Positions 20,339 to 31,782 of a stretch of 47,539 bases of DNA are shown here, piece by piece (the first letter of the stretch is position 1; the number at the start of each line of letters is the position of its first letter). Both the position numbers and the translations under genes were made by a program. Source of the stretch: Ministeria vibrans ATCC 50519 (lineage: Eukaryota > Opisthokonta > Filasterea); the NCBI GenBank assembly GCA_943704425.1, contig CALSCP010002623.1, forward strand, positions 1 through 47,539, in the 5' to 3' direction. The notes beneath the pieces are model-generated. The model searched no databases and was not told the DNA's origin. It was given only the letters and a program-made list of their open reading frames with translations.

Positions 20339-21229
20339 TTACTCAGTCGGAGTGAGTTCCGTTTGACCCTTCGCTCCGACAACGCCGACAGCCGTCTGAC
20401 TCTTCTTGCCCACCACGCCACACACACCCCTCCTTCGCCTGCCTCCCTTTCTTCACTCTCTCCTGCCCCTCAGTCGTCTCTCATTGGTCCTGCCCGTCTC
20501 GCCCGCCTCTCCCTCAATTCCGCTCTTCTTCGCTCCGCTGAAGCCTCTCTCAATTCCGACATTCGCTCTCCTCTTGCGTGGCAGAAACTCTTAAATCGCG
20601 ATTCGGTGGGCGAAAAAAATCGATGCTCGTAAGCTTCAAACACGAAAAAAAAAAACACGTTTCATCACTCTCACACTCTCACCACTTTAGTGCTCTCGAT
20701 CTATTGGAACAGCCACAAATGATCGAGCAGTTCCTTCCGCACTTTCCACTGCTCAACAAACTTCCCATTCTCCTGCGCGATACACTGGAGGCAAATGCTC
20801 GCTACAGACCCTATATGACGAAACAACAGAAAGAAATCCGCGTAACTTTTTGAACTTTGATGTTTTGATGTTTTGATTTATTTTATTTACGTTTTTTAGC
20901 GATTGAAAAATGATATTCAACTGCAGATTCCGATTGAAGAAGATTATTCAAGGTAATCCAAGGAAAAAAAACGAAAATTTAAAAGTATTGTTGTCAATGA
21001 TTGAATCATTTTTGATTGCAAGCAACGCATACGAATACGAATAATTTCATCGTTTGACTCGATTGTAACTCGTTTCAGCTATCACTTCTTATCCAACGAA
21101 GAGCGCGCAGTGCTGACGCAGCACCGTCCGCACACCCTTCATGCAGCATCGACTCTCCAGGGAATCACTCCGTCGTCGCTCATTCTACTGCACAGTCAAC
21201 TCACCAAACAACGCAAAGCAGCTAATTGA
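18143..21229 (+). CDS. MTO1: Mitochondrial tRNA uridine-34 modification enzyme MTO1/MnmG (GidA)
   Basis: MTO1 is the FAD-dependent enzyme that works with GTPBP3/MnmE to place the C5 aminomethyl-type group on U34 of certain tRNAs. Exons: 18143-18332, 18426-18521, 18574-19006, 19113-19298, 19370-19427, 19523-19696, 19841-19936, 20086-20228, 20347-20628, 20691-20841, 20900-20952, 21079-21229. They join to 670 aa, the usual family size. Seen: FAD Rossmann loop GGGHAG (34-39), [45 protein letters not shown] and MFTSRSEFRL, all MnmG hallmarks. The N-terminus ([13 protein letters not shown], then RVRRLSSSS) looks like a mitochondrial leader. The ATG at 18143 was preferred because it begins this leader; 18104 is in frame and possible. 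The C-terminus ends [14 protein letters not shown]. The stop lies 74 nt from the stop of the converging NCAPH2 gene. Confidence 0.95.
20309..20336. repeat. CA microsatellite in an MTO1 intron
   Basis: (CA)n lies in the intron 20229-20346. A second CA/TA tract at about 20008-20044 lies in the preceding intron (19937-20085). Confidence 0.85.
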
Positions 21230-21303
21230 ATTTCTTTTTGTTTGTAAACACACCACACTTTTACTTTTTTGGTTTGGTTTGTTTTTGTTTTTTCGGGGGG
21301 CGT

Positions 21304-23839
21304 TTAGTGGACAAGTGAGGGGGCACGATACTGATCCAAATGATCATAAATGTCATGTGAAGAGAGGAGACGTACACCGTCAAAGTGGTTGGGGTCGGAA
21401 GGACTCGCTTGGACGAGAATGTCGACATTGCCGGCATTGGCAAGCTGCAGGCACGACACAAAGACACGCGAGACACAATGTGGGTCGACTGTGTGTGTCT
21501 CGGGCTCCAAAGCAGTCTCAGCAAAAAGCGTTTGAGCGGGAATCACTGCCGAGTCGGTTCCTTCTTCGAGATGCAGTGCACTAAACTGCTCGAGGACAGA
21601 GCGTCCGCAGTCGTAGATGTTGAAAGGTGCCATGTGCTCCTGACGCTCCAGTTCAGGTCGAATCCGCTCTTCCCATTCCTATGTGTAACAAAACCGAAAA
21701 AAATAAGAGGAAGAAATGGAAGTCGGGGGAAGAAAGAATCAAAAATAAAAAGAACACAAAAAAAACTTGATAGTAATGGCCTGTGTGTGTGTGTATGTAT
21801 ATATAATATAATTATATATTATATAATATAATTATAATATATATAAGTATGTATGTATGTGCTTAGTGTGTGCGTGTGTCTTTGTGGTGTGCGCTGATGT
21901 ACCTTGACACGACGGCTGAGCTCAGTCTCACGGGCATACGCCTCAGCAGTGTTCATAAAGCGGTCAATGTGGCGACGGACAAGGTCTTCGTACGTAACCG
22001 AGTCGTCCGCTGCGGCTGCAACGGCACGGGCAGCATGAGCTGAGACGCGCTCAGCGTGCATGTCAAGCTCAATGGGGAACAGATCGCCATCAAAGGCCCC
22101 TGCGCCAAACGGGTACTGACCATCATACTCATCATCATCGTCATTGTTGCCGTGGTGATGGCCATGGTCGAATCCGCCGTCGTCGTTGTCGTAGTCGGTG
22201 GTGGCGGCAAAGAGAGAGTCGAGCAGTTGCGGGGAGACTTTCTTTTGGTGTTTTGATTGTTGTTGGTGTTGTTGCTGTGAGGATTTGATAAGATTGCGTT
22301 TTGTGTCGCGTTGCGCTTTGGCGCGTTTTTTGTGTTCAGGCCAGAAGAGATAGGCAAATTCGTCAGTGGAGGGAGTGAGAAGCGGGTTGCGGGGGAGGGC
22401 ACGAGCATGGTTCAGCTCACAGGCAAGAAAGTGGGCGAGAGGTTGGAAGGGTGCACGACGGAGCAGTGTAAGCGTCGTTGCTTTCTTCATCTCCGTGCTA
22501 CTGCTGCTGGTGTCCTCTTCGTCGGCGGTGGATTCTTCTTGGAGGAGACGCGCTGGGAGTTGGGATGTTTTGCCCTTCTTGAAGGGACGCATGGTGGTGG
22601 TGGAGGCAGTGTGAGCGTCAAGCTGGGCCCAAGGATTGCTTTCAAAGACACCCGAGTCGGCATGGGCCATTTTGTGCGCTGCGTAGGGGTTGACTCCTGT
22701 CCTGTTGAGGTTGTTGGTAGGGGTGTTCTCGTGGGGTGAGGGCGAGGCGAAACCGCCAAGATCGTTGTTGTAGTTGTTGTTGTCGTCGTCGTCGTCGTTG
22801 TCGTTCATGTTACCGTTTTGGTTCATGGCAATGTCTGTGGGAAGCGATTGGCTGTTGATGAGGGAGCAGTCGGCGTTGTCGAGGAGGAGCGCGCCCGATT
22901 CGTGCATGGTCGACGTGTTCATACGGTAGTCACTGCGATGGCCCAGCAGTTCGCCACGCAGACTTACAATGTTGGTTGCAGCAGTGGCGCCGTTGTCGTG
23001 GTGGCTGAGGTGGTGGTCGTCGATGGGCAGGAGTGCCACTGGGGTGCGGGGCGCAAAGGTCGCCGTGCCACTGTGCTGGAGGGAGTCGTCGCCCTCGTCG
23101 TCCAGATCAATGTTGGCACTCTCCTTGAGGTCGTCGAGCGAGAGCAGCTCGGCATCTTCGTCGTCGTCGTTCTCGCCCAAGGCAGCATTCTCCACGTCGG
23201 CGTCGCTTCCGTCCGCCCCCAGCGACGACTTGCCCTTCATCAGCTTGCGCCGCTTGCTCGCCAGCAGCTCCAGCGTCTCGTACACCAGCGCATACAAGTA
23301 CTCGACCTTCTTGCTGTAGATGCATGCACTCCCCTGGATGAGAAGCGCCGCCTCGGCAAAGTTGAGCGTAGTCACTCCGTCGTCAAAACTAATGGCGATC
23401 CGATCAACCTTAAGGAAACCCAACGCAAAAAAGTTTTTGAATATTTTCTTGTCAAACAGTAGAACGACATTGGAAGACTCGCGAATCGTCCTGTCAACCC
23501 TTACCTCATCCATATAGTCTGTAAGCTCCTGGGCAATGTCGATATTCCAGTTCTACACAGAAAAACAGTAGAAAATAAGCAAAAGGTGTTTTATATTTTT
23601 TTTTGAAATTTTTGATTTCAAAAAAATCCTGTTTTTGCTCAAAACGCAGTGATTTCGCCCGTTTTCCCATGGAATATGTTGAGACAACTCAGGAAGAGGG
23701 ACATGGGAGTATTGCCAGCGAAGAATAAGGATTGGAAGGATGATTTTGAAACCTGAGCGAGATCCTTGATCGGTTGGAGCAAATGGCCATAGCGAGACTC
23801 TGCAGGCTTCTCGGGCGGGAGGTCCAATGTCGAAGGCAT
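21304..23839 (-). CDS. NCAPH2: Condensin-II complex kleisin subunit H2 (CAP-H2)
   Basis: CAP-H2 is the kleisin that bridges SMC2/SMC4 in condensin II for chromosome compaction. Exons on the minus strand: 23839-23753, 23552-23505, 23408-21903 and 21678-21304, giving 671 aa. Human H2 is about 605 aa. The N-terminal kleisin domain is well conserved: HLLQPIKDLAQNWN, then FAEAALLIQGSACIYSKKVE (about 60-80) and SLDDLKES. The middle is low-complexity Asn/Asp/Ser/His. The C-terminal part has TYEDLVRRHIDRFM and, in the last exon, EWEERIRPEL followed by MAPFNIYDCG, matching the H2 C-terminus. The first donor is GTTTCA, weaker than most here, but the join keeps frame and homology. Condensin II is absent from fungi, which helps limit the host lineage. 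Confidence 0.93.
21782..21850. repeat. TG/TA simple repeat in an NCAPH2 intron
   Basis: GT and AT dinucleotide runs followed by GTAT units lie in the intron 21902-21679. No coding support. Confidence 0.75.
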
Positions 23840-24006
23840 GTTTTGAAAGGGGACTAAAAAAAAGTGATGAAGTGATGGAAAATTCAATTATTTTCAATCA
23901 CAGATTTTGACTTTTGAGTTTGTTCGTTCCACAATCCAATCCAAAAAAAAAATCCAACTAACCAAATTTCAGAATTCAGAAATCAGAATTTTCCCATTGT
24001 TTGATA
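23840..24006. promoter_or_regulatory. Short divergent promoter region, NCAPH2 / GPCR
   Basis: Only 167 nt separates the two divergent start codons, so both promoters must overlap or share elements. The sequence is A/T-rich with A runs. No specific motif is recognised. Confidence 0.4.
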
Positions 24007-26137
24007 ATGGAGAGTAATCCTGATGTTCCATGGTCTGGTACGATACAGGGCAGAACTGGAAGGGCCCAACACACAAACAACACACACAGACACACAGACA
24101 CAGACACACACACACACGCACACACACACACACTCACTCACTCACTCACTCTCACACGCACACACACACACACACTCACTCACTCACACACTCACTCACA
24201 CACGCACACACACACACACTCACTCACACACTCACTCACTCACTCACTCACTCACTCACTCTCTCTCTCCCTCTATCTCCCTCTCTCTCCCTCTGTGTGC
24301 ACAGATGCGCAAGTGCGGACCCTGCGCATCACGACGTGTGTCTTGGCGTTCCCCTCCGTCCTGGGCACCGCCTTCCTCGTCGTCTCCGGCCTTCTATTCC
24401 CCGTGTTTCGCACGTACCCTGCTCGGTAGGTCGGTGGGGGGTGCACTTACTGTAGGGGCGGTGGGTGTGCGCTTGCTGGAGGGGTCGAGAGAGAGAGAGA
24501 GAGAAAAGGACGAAAACCACACCACAAGTTCAACGTCTGTTGGTCGTACGCGTCACACGCAGTCTCTCTCGCTCGCTGGCTGTGTGGAAGTGGGGAGAGA
24601 GACACAGATGGGTGGAAATGGGGACGTCGTGACGCCGAGGGAGCTCGTGGATGGTGCGTTTTCGCGGACGAGTCGCTGAGTCGTCCTCTTTTTCATAGGT
24701 TGATGCTCTATCTGGCATTTGCGACGTTTCTCACGTGCCTCATGGCACTGATCAGTGGCATTGTGGGGCAAGACCATCTGTTTCACGACACGACGCTGTG
24801 CCAGGCGCAGGCATTCATTCTGATCTTTGGCGTCCAAGCCGAATACGTCTGGTTTGCTGTCATCTGCTTCAACCTGCACCGCACACTCTCCCTCGGCAAA
24901 CTCGACGGTGCTCGCTTTGAGCCATTTATGCATATTATTGCCTGGGGATCGTCTCTCGTCATGGCTCTAGTGCTGTACTTTACAACTGAGTTTGGCCCAA
25001 GTGGTCCATGGTACTATGTGACACATGAGACGCCCTGAGACAAAACGCCGACTCATTCTCGCCTAGGTGCCAAGTGAGCATTGACGCAGAATCGACTACT
25101 CTTCGTGATCTCATTGGCTCATACCTTCCCCCTATTCTCATCTGGATTTACGCTGTCATCATGCTAATTCTCGTCGCAAAGTGAGAGACTGGAATGAAAC
25201 GAGAGAGAGAGAGGGAAAGCTACTGAACTTTTTTATTTATAGGTCGACTCGAACTATATTAAAACGCTATAAAGATGCAGTCATGAAAAGTCAGGTAATG
25301 CAAAGCAAAAAAGAAGAGAAAAAAAGAGCTGAATCATGTTAATGATTAGAAACGACTTTTGGTGTTTGCGCTGATTTATGCGATTGCGGTTCCATTTGGG
25401 ATTGCGTCGCGTCTTGAGCTGTATTTGGTGGGTGAAGGAGGACCCACATTTGGACTGACGTATGTGCATGTGTTTGCAGTGTCTGCAGAGGTAAACCCAG
25501 GGGAAGGGGGAGTGTGAGTGACGTATATGTGTGAGACTGTGTGTGGAGCCAGGCTCTTGATGAATCTGTTGTACTCATTATGTATTCGTGTTTTTTTTTT
25601 TTTTTTTAGGGTATTTTAATGTTTTTTCTATTTGGGTGTTCGAAAACGATGTACCAACAGTGGAAAGGACTGATTGGTAGACTGCTACTGCGACGGAATG
25701 AGTATGTGCGGACGAGCCAGCAGAGCAGCCGAGAACCCACTGCGACAAGTAGGGGCGAGCAAAACAACAGCAGTGGCAGCAATGGGGGTGGGAGGAGTAG
25801 TGTGGATGAGCGGAGTGCGCTGTTGGGCGCGGCAGCGAGAGAGCAGCGGCGAGAGCAGTATCGGGAGGATGTGGATGGGATTATTGCGAGTGGTATGAGT
25901 GCAAGTGCTGGGTTGAGTGCGGAAGATGCAGAGACGGAGCGACGGAAGGCGCTTTCCAGGGCCTTCTCTGAGCGCCGACAGGTGTTGTTGGAGGACCAAG
26001 AGGATCCCTTTGGGGTAGTCATTGCGTCGGCGGCCAAGGAAGAGCAGCAGGGCGCCGGCGTCACTTGGGCTGGCTCTGCTCGCACTCAGAGGAGTTTTGG
26101 TGGTATTGACGCTGAGGATGCTATCAGTCTGAAGTGA
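24007..26137 (+). CDS. Seven-transmembrane receptor, cAMP-receptor (cAR)-like GPCR
   Basis: Exons: 24007-24037, 24305-24425, 24699-25010, 25067-25180, 25243-25294, 25350-25490, 25610-26137; 432 aa. The extracellular N-terminus is very short (about 12 residues, MESNPDVPWSD). Seven hydrophobic segments follow in order: TTCVLAFPSVLGTAFLV; RLMLYLAFATFLTCLMAL; QAQAFILIFGVQAEYVWFAV; MHIIAWGSSLVMALVLYF; LPPILIWIYAVIMLILVA; LLVFALIYAIAVPFGIA; VHVFAVSAEGILMFFLFG. RTYPARLMLYLA after TM1 resembles the RTFPxRL turn of Dictyostelium cAMP-type receptors. A Cys at the start of TM3 (LCQAQAF) and one in loop 2 (PWCQVS) could form the usual disulphide. The tail of about 140 residues is charged and Ser/Gln/Glu-rich. 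The fold is convincing; the ligand is unknown, and a Frizzled-type relative cannot be ruled out. Confidence 0.82.
24077..24300 (+). repeat. CA and CTCA microsatellite filling GPCR intron 1
   Basis: (CA)n, (CTCA)n and finally (CT)n occupy nearly the whole intron 24038-24304. All three plus-strand frames stay open across it, giving false Thr/His/Ser/Leu-rich readings. The final CT part doubles as the polypyrimidine tract before the acceptor ACAG at 24301-24304. Confidence 0.9.
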
Positions 26138-26365
26138 GAGAGAGAGTGAGAACATGTACAATTTTTTGTTATTACAATTTTGTTTTTAAAATCATATTTT
26201 TTCTTGGCGTTAGTCTACGGCGGTGGGCGGAAGCTTTGCAATACTCGTTTTTGTATTATTTCGGCCTTTTCGTGAATAAATTTTCCCTTGATTTACACCA
26301 GTCATTTTTGACCATTGATCAATATCACTCATTCTTTTTTGTGCTTTACATTTCCAAGGTTTAGG

Positions 26366-29300
26366 ATGAACACACCAACAGCTGTCGCCGACAACACGGG
26401 AGAAATTGTCTTTGAAGTTGCATGGGAGGTCGTCAACAAAGGTCTGTCCGCACACTCACGACAATGCTCAAGTCGTCCCGTCTCACTCTTCGCTCTCTGC
26501 TGTGTCTTCCCTCTCTCTCTCTCTCTCTCTGCGCGCACAGTGGGCGGAATCTACACTGTCATCAAGACAAAGGCCCCCGTCACGGTCGCACGGCTCGGCG
26601 AGCGCTACTGCTGCTTAGGTATCGATCGGACGTGATCGCAAACCCACTGATCCCTTCCGCTCTTTCTCCCTTTCCTTTTGATCGTTTGATTGTCACCACC
26701 GCTGCGCCCTTCCTCTCCCTCGCTCTCCCTCTCTCGTTCTTGTTTGTTGCCTTCTCTGCTCCATTGCTTTTCTTGGCGTTTGTTGTGAACTCAGTGAAAT
26801 TGAGAAAAATAATAAAAACCTCTCACTGTTCACTCTCACTCTGTTTTCCGCCTTAGGTCCGTACAATGAAGCTGCAGCGCAGACTGAGTTTGAAGAGCTT
26901 GAGCCGGAGAGCGAAGAGATGCGTGTACGGTGCTCTCTCGTGCTTCTGATGTGTGTTGTGTGTTATATGTGTTGTTTGTTGTGTGTTGTGTGTGATGTGT
27001 TGTGTGTGATGTGTTGTGTGTGATGTGTTGTCTGTTGTCTGTTGTGTATTGTGGTGTTACGTGCTGTGTGTTGTGTGTTACGTGTTGTCTGTTGTCTGTT
27101 GTGTATTGTGGTGTTATGTGTTGTGTGTGTTGTGTGTTGCGTGCTGACCTTTTTGTTTCCTTTGCCTATGACTTGTGTATCACACACAGTCCACAATCAA
27201 TGCGATGCGTCAAAACGGCTGCGGCGTCCACTATGGTCGCTGGCTTATCGAAGGATACCCCAAGGTATACGACACACCACATGCAGACGTGTACACTTTA
27301 GACCGTCGTGCGTGACTCTTCCTCTTTAGGCGGTTTTGTTTGATGTGGGTCAGAGCTGGCACAACCTCTTCTCGTGGAAGAAGGACTTATGGGACCACTC
27401 GTGCATTTCAGCGCCCGACGACGACGACGAAACCAACCGTACAATCATTTTCGGCTACTTGGTAGCGTGGTTTCTGGGCGAGGTAAAGCAGAAGCAAAAA
27501 AGAAACGTTAAAGAGAACTATTTCTTATTATTTTCTGTAGTTTCGACAACATCGCAGTGGGTACATTGTGGCACATTTTCACGAGTGGCTGTCGGGCATT
27601 GGACTTGTGCTGTGCCGAGTGCGTCGTCTTGCAATTGCAACTGTGTTCACAACACACGCAACGCTTCTGGGTAAATTCACATAATTATTATTTTTTTGTT
27701 CTTTATCAATTCAATTTGTTTCTTCCATCTCTCTCCATTGTTTCTCTTTTTCTTTCTCTTTCTCTCTCGCACACCCTTTGTTTCTCTTTTTATGTATCTA
27801 TATATAATTATATCACTTTGTTTTTTCTCTCTTCTTTCTCTTTTTCTTTCTTTCGCTGTCTAGGTCGGTATCTGTGTGCGGGCGCAGAGGACTTCTACAA
27901 CCGGTTGTCGACGTTTGACGTGGACCGGGAGGCAGGGGAACGGGGTATTTACCACCGCTATTGCATTGAGCGCGCTGCAACGCACTGCGCGCATGTCTTC
28001 TCGACAGTCAGCAATATTACGGCGGACGAGGCAAAACATCTGCTCAAGCGCAAGGCAGGTATGGAAACTCACTGAGAGACACAACGGGGATAGATGAAAA
28101 ATCAGTCCACCGCTTACACATACACACTCACACATCTTCTAACTCTCGCTCTCTCTTTCTCTTTGTCTTTGTCTGTCTTGTCTCTCTTTTTCTTTCTCAG
28201 ACGTTGTTGTGCCCAATGGATTAAACATGAAAAAGTTCTCTGCACTCCACGAGTTCCAAAACCTCCACGCACAGTCCAAGGAGCGCATTCATGCATTTGT
28301 GCGCGGACACTTTCACGGTCACTATGACTTTGACTTGGAGAAGACACTCTACTTTTTCCTTGCGGGTCGCTATGAGTTTACCAACAAGGGAGCGGACATA
28401 TTTATTGAGTCTCTTGCGCGACTCAACCACAAGTACGAGAGAGAGAAACAGTATGTGTGCCAATGTGAGTCAGATCTCACTCTTGTGTGTATCATTGCGT
28501 GTATCTGTACCGCTCTATCTGTGCGTGTGTGTTAGAATGAAGGAGGCAGGGAGTGACCGGACAGTTGTTGCTTTCATTGTGATGCCGGCCAAGACAAACA
28601 GCTTCAACGTGGACTCGCTGCAGGGTCAGGCGGTGACAAAGCAGCTGCAAGCCGCCGTCGACCGCATCAAGACGACCGTTGCCGAGAGGCTCTTTGAGAG
28701 CTGTGCCAGGTAAGCGCACTTTGCATTTCTCTCTTTCTCTCGTTCTCCGTGTGCATCTGTCTCTTGTGTGTCTGTCTCACTCATTCATTCATTCATTCTC
28801 TACGTACGTTTGTGAAAATAACAGAGGAGTGATGCCCGACCCCATGACACTGCTTGGCGAAGACGACCGAGTGACGCTCAAGCGGTGCATGCTGGCCCTG
28901 CAAACCCCTCGTTTGCCGCCGATTGTCACGCACAATATGGTCGACCCTGTATACACCAACGCACACTCGCCTTTGCCTCATAATTATACTTACACACATT
29001 GTTTTCCGTCTCTGCATTGCTTAGGATAAAGACCAAGTTTTGTGTGCGTTGCGTCGTGTAGGACTGCTGAACCAGCGCTCTGACCGTGTCAAGGTCGTCT
29101 TCCATCCCGAATTTATCAATGCGACCAGTCCTCTCTTTTCGATGGACTATCAGGTACAACCCACATACACACACAGAGAGAAAGACAGACCGACAGAGAC
29201 TCATTATTTTTGTTCTACAGGAGTTTGTGCGCGGTTGTCATCTTGGAGTGTTTCCAAGCTACTACGAACGTAACACACACACGCACAATACTCACTTAGC

Positions 29301-29901
29301 ACACACTCATTTAGAACACACACACACACACACACCATGCAAACACCATACCTTTTGTGACTTACCGCGTTCGTCTGTTTAGCGTGGGGCTACACCAGTC
29401 CCGAGTGCACTATTTTGGGCATTCCCAGCGTCACGTCCAACCTGTCTGGTTTTGGCAGTTTCATTGAGGATGTGGTCCAAGAGCCCTCTTCTTATGGTAA
29501 CGCTCGCTCTTCCGTCGGTGCCACGGTCTCACTTGTCTCTCTATATAGGACTGTACATTATCGATCGTCGTTTCATTTCGGTGGACGAGTGCATCAATCA
29601 GTTGGCCGAGAGAATGTTTAGCTTCTGTGGACTGACCCGTCGCCAACGAATCAATTTGCGCAATCGCACGGAGCGCTTGAGTCAGCTGATGGACTGGAAG
29701 CACCTCTCGCTGATGTACAATCAAGCGCGCCGCATGGCCCTGGAACGCGCCTACCCGGACCTGTTGGGCGAAACAGGTACGGTCAAGCTCAAGATGCCGC
29801 CTGCCGGTAGTGCCCCGTCGTCGCCCTTGCTCAAGGCCGTCAAGCTCAATCCGGACGACCCGGCCCTCAACATGGAGGAGGATGCCGAGGACTTGAGTTG
29901 A
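26366..29901 (+). CDS. GYS: Glycogen [starch] synthase, GT3 family
   Basis: Transfers glucose from UDP-glucose to growing glycogen in the cytosol. Fourteen exons: 26366-26441, 26541-26618, 26857-26924, 27190-27264, 27330-27482, 27541-27670, 27864-28058, 28201-28432, 28536-28709, 28825-28948, 29025-29153, 29221-29269, 29383-29496, 29549-29901; 649 aa. Seen: [11 protein letters not shown] (donor-binding loop), [51 protein letters not shown]-type VVFHPEF, and the catalytic [15 protein letters not shown]. The Arg-rich glucose-6-phosphate helix is intact ([17 protein letters not shown]). The tail after LERAYPDLL is about 50 residues, much shorter than in vertebrate GYS1, but keeps Ser/Pro pairs (APSSP) where GSK3-type sites sit. 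The start is the first ATG in frame; the only in-frame extension begins at a TTG. Confidence 0.96.
27025..27138 (+). repeat. 57-nt tandem duplication in TG-rich GYS intron 3
   Basis: Inside the intron 26925-27189, 27025-27060 recurs at 27082-27117 with one difference (C/T at the end), a period of 57 nt. The surrounding sequence is built of TGTGT-type words. Minus-strand Thr/His/Asn readings over it are artefacts. Confidence 0.85.
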
Positions 29902-30513
29902 GGATTTTTGTTTTGTGTGTTCTGTGTTGTCTGGTGTCTGGTGTCTGTGAGTGCTTAGTGCTTGCGTGTGTGTGTGTGTGTGTCGTCAATGAAGTGAAGA
30001 GCTTGCGCTGTTTTTTGTGCGTACATTACCATCTCAGCCGACACAAATAATAAGAAACAAGTTGTGTACCGTAACTCTTTTTTATTTCTTTTTTTAATCC
30101 TATCCGATTTCTGGCCCGTTTCACACACACACAGTTTGTAAACCCCGTTTATTTGGAAGTATATACAAAATGATACATATCGTAGTGATCTTCTCTTCAT
30201 ACTGTCTTGTATAATTTTGACGTTGATCAAACTCTCGATTCTCTATTATTTATTACTATTATTCACGCAGCATTCCAATTAGTCGAGCTTAATATTGTAC
30301 TAATAGACAAGAGTCTGCGTATAGGTGCATGCAGTAAATCTTGGTCGGTATACGTATTCAAAATGTGCCAGAATTTGAAGACAAAAAATCACTTCCTGTC
30401 AAAATCACTCGCTGTCTTTGTCAGTTGTCATTGCTTTCACTTTCTTTCAACTTTTCACTCACTCTTTTTCCATCTTTCCAGCGTCAGTATTAATTTGAAT
30501 CTTCATTATTATC
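29902..30513. other. Intergenic region, GYS to ankyrin gene
   Basis: The 612 nt holds a TG run at about 29967-29982 and A/T-rich sequence. It must include the GYS 3' UTR and the promoter of the ankyrin gene. I see no gene or structured RNA. Confidence 0.5.
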
Positions 30514-31682
30514 ATGAGCAGCACATCTCCTGAACATCGACTCTCAGAGCAGTATGTTGCGGCAATGGTGGCTGCGTGCCACAGCGCTTTTGTGGGCGAC
30601 GACGAACTGCTGCGCCTGACACTCGAGAAGCTTGAAATGCACACGGATGATGTAGGTTGCCCTCAGACACACATTCTTGTCAACGGACACGATGTAAGAA
30701 AGAGCTGTTTGCTTTGTTTTTGTTTTTCGCTGCAGCGGAGAAACGGGACTTTGACACTTTTCGATTTTTTTGTTGTTGTTGTAGCTGCTCTCCTACGCTG
30801 TCAGTGGACGGTCTACTGAGTGTGTACGAGTAGTGCTAAGCACTGAAATTGCGACAGATACGGATTTGGCCAACGTACGTCCGCATGAGAGGGAATTTTG
30901 ACAGAATTTGACAAAATAATTACTCTAATTAATCATTTTTTCAATCCTGCAATCTTATTATTTTGTAGGCTGCTCAACTGGCAGCACGACAGGGTCTCCG
31001 AGAAATCTTTTGCATTTTGCTGGAGGCGGGAGCCGACGTTGGACCATTTCCAGTGACGGGCACGTGTTGTGCACACATTTCTGCAACTGAGGGTCACCTT
31101 GAAATATTACGCGCGCTGCGACAACACGACACACTCATCGATTGCGTTGATACGCATGGACTCACGCCGCTCTTCTACGCATGCCTTCATCACCAGACAG
31201 AGTGTGCAAAGGCGCTCATTCAATGGGGTGCTCGTGTTAACGTGTGCGAGCCATTCAATGGCTCGACGCTCCTCCACGGTAAGTGTATAACAAAACAATT
31301 AATCATAATAATATTATTTTCTATTATGACGTTATTATTATTATTATTATTATCATAAAAGTATAAATACAATTATTAATGTATTCTAGTGATGGCGTTG
31401 ACTGGAGGACCTACTGAATGTACGCAAGCGCTGCTGGATGCTGGAGCTTCCCCACTGGTGAGGAACGCCGAAGGGCTGCTGCCGCGTGAGGCAGCAATGG
31501 AAACCTCCTCCTCGGAGGATAACAGTCGCCATCAATTAGAAATGCTGAGCCTGTTGGAGAAGGCCGAAAAATCATATATGCCTTCGAGTTTAGCAACGCT
31601 GTGCAAGCAAACTATTCAACGGACGTTTGTTAAGGAATGGAGAGATAAGCAGGATTTTGTTGATCTTGAAATTTCACTGTAA
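30514..31682 (+). CDS. Ankyrin-repeat protein with C-terminal SOCS/BC-box-like motif (ASB-like)
   Basis: Exons: 30514-30693, 30785-30874, 30969-31278, 31390-31682; 290 aa. Residues about 60-220 contain four to five ankyrin repeats: LLSYAVSGRSTECVRVVL, AAQLAARQGLREIFCILLEAGAD, AHISATEGHLEILRAL, GLTPLFYACLHHQTECAKAL, and VMALTGGPTECTQALLDAGAS. The last 35 residues read PSSLATLCKQTIQRTF and end in LEISL. SLATLCKQTI (260-269) fits the elongin-B/C box pattern [APST]-L-x3-C-x3-[AILV]. This arrangement is that of animal ASB proteins, which are Cullin-5 ubiquitin-ligase adaptors. No LPxP Cullin-5 box is visible afterwards. Ankyrin identity is firm; the SOCS-box call is a motif-level inference. Munc18 starts only 100 nt downstream. 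Confidence 0.82.
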
Positions 31683-31782
31683 CAATAAAATAATACTCTA
31701 AGAATTATTATCATTGAATAGAAAATCAATTCTAAATCATTTTTACTCTTCTCGGTTTCGTTGACACTCGTTCATTGCTTCC

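Noticed and set aside
24117-24270. CRISPR-like or satellite array
   Set aside because: It is a simple CA/CTCA microsatellite without distinct spacers, inside an intron.
24038-24304. Coding Thr/His/Ser repeat protein joined to the GPCR
   Set aside because: CA/CTCA repeats lack stops in all frames, but the segment is bounded by GTACGA and ACAG and its removal joins the exons in frame directly before TM1.
26963-27196. Minus-strand Thr/His/Asn repeat frame
   Set aside because: It is the complement of TG-rich repeats inside a glycogen synthase intron.
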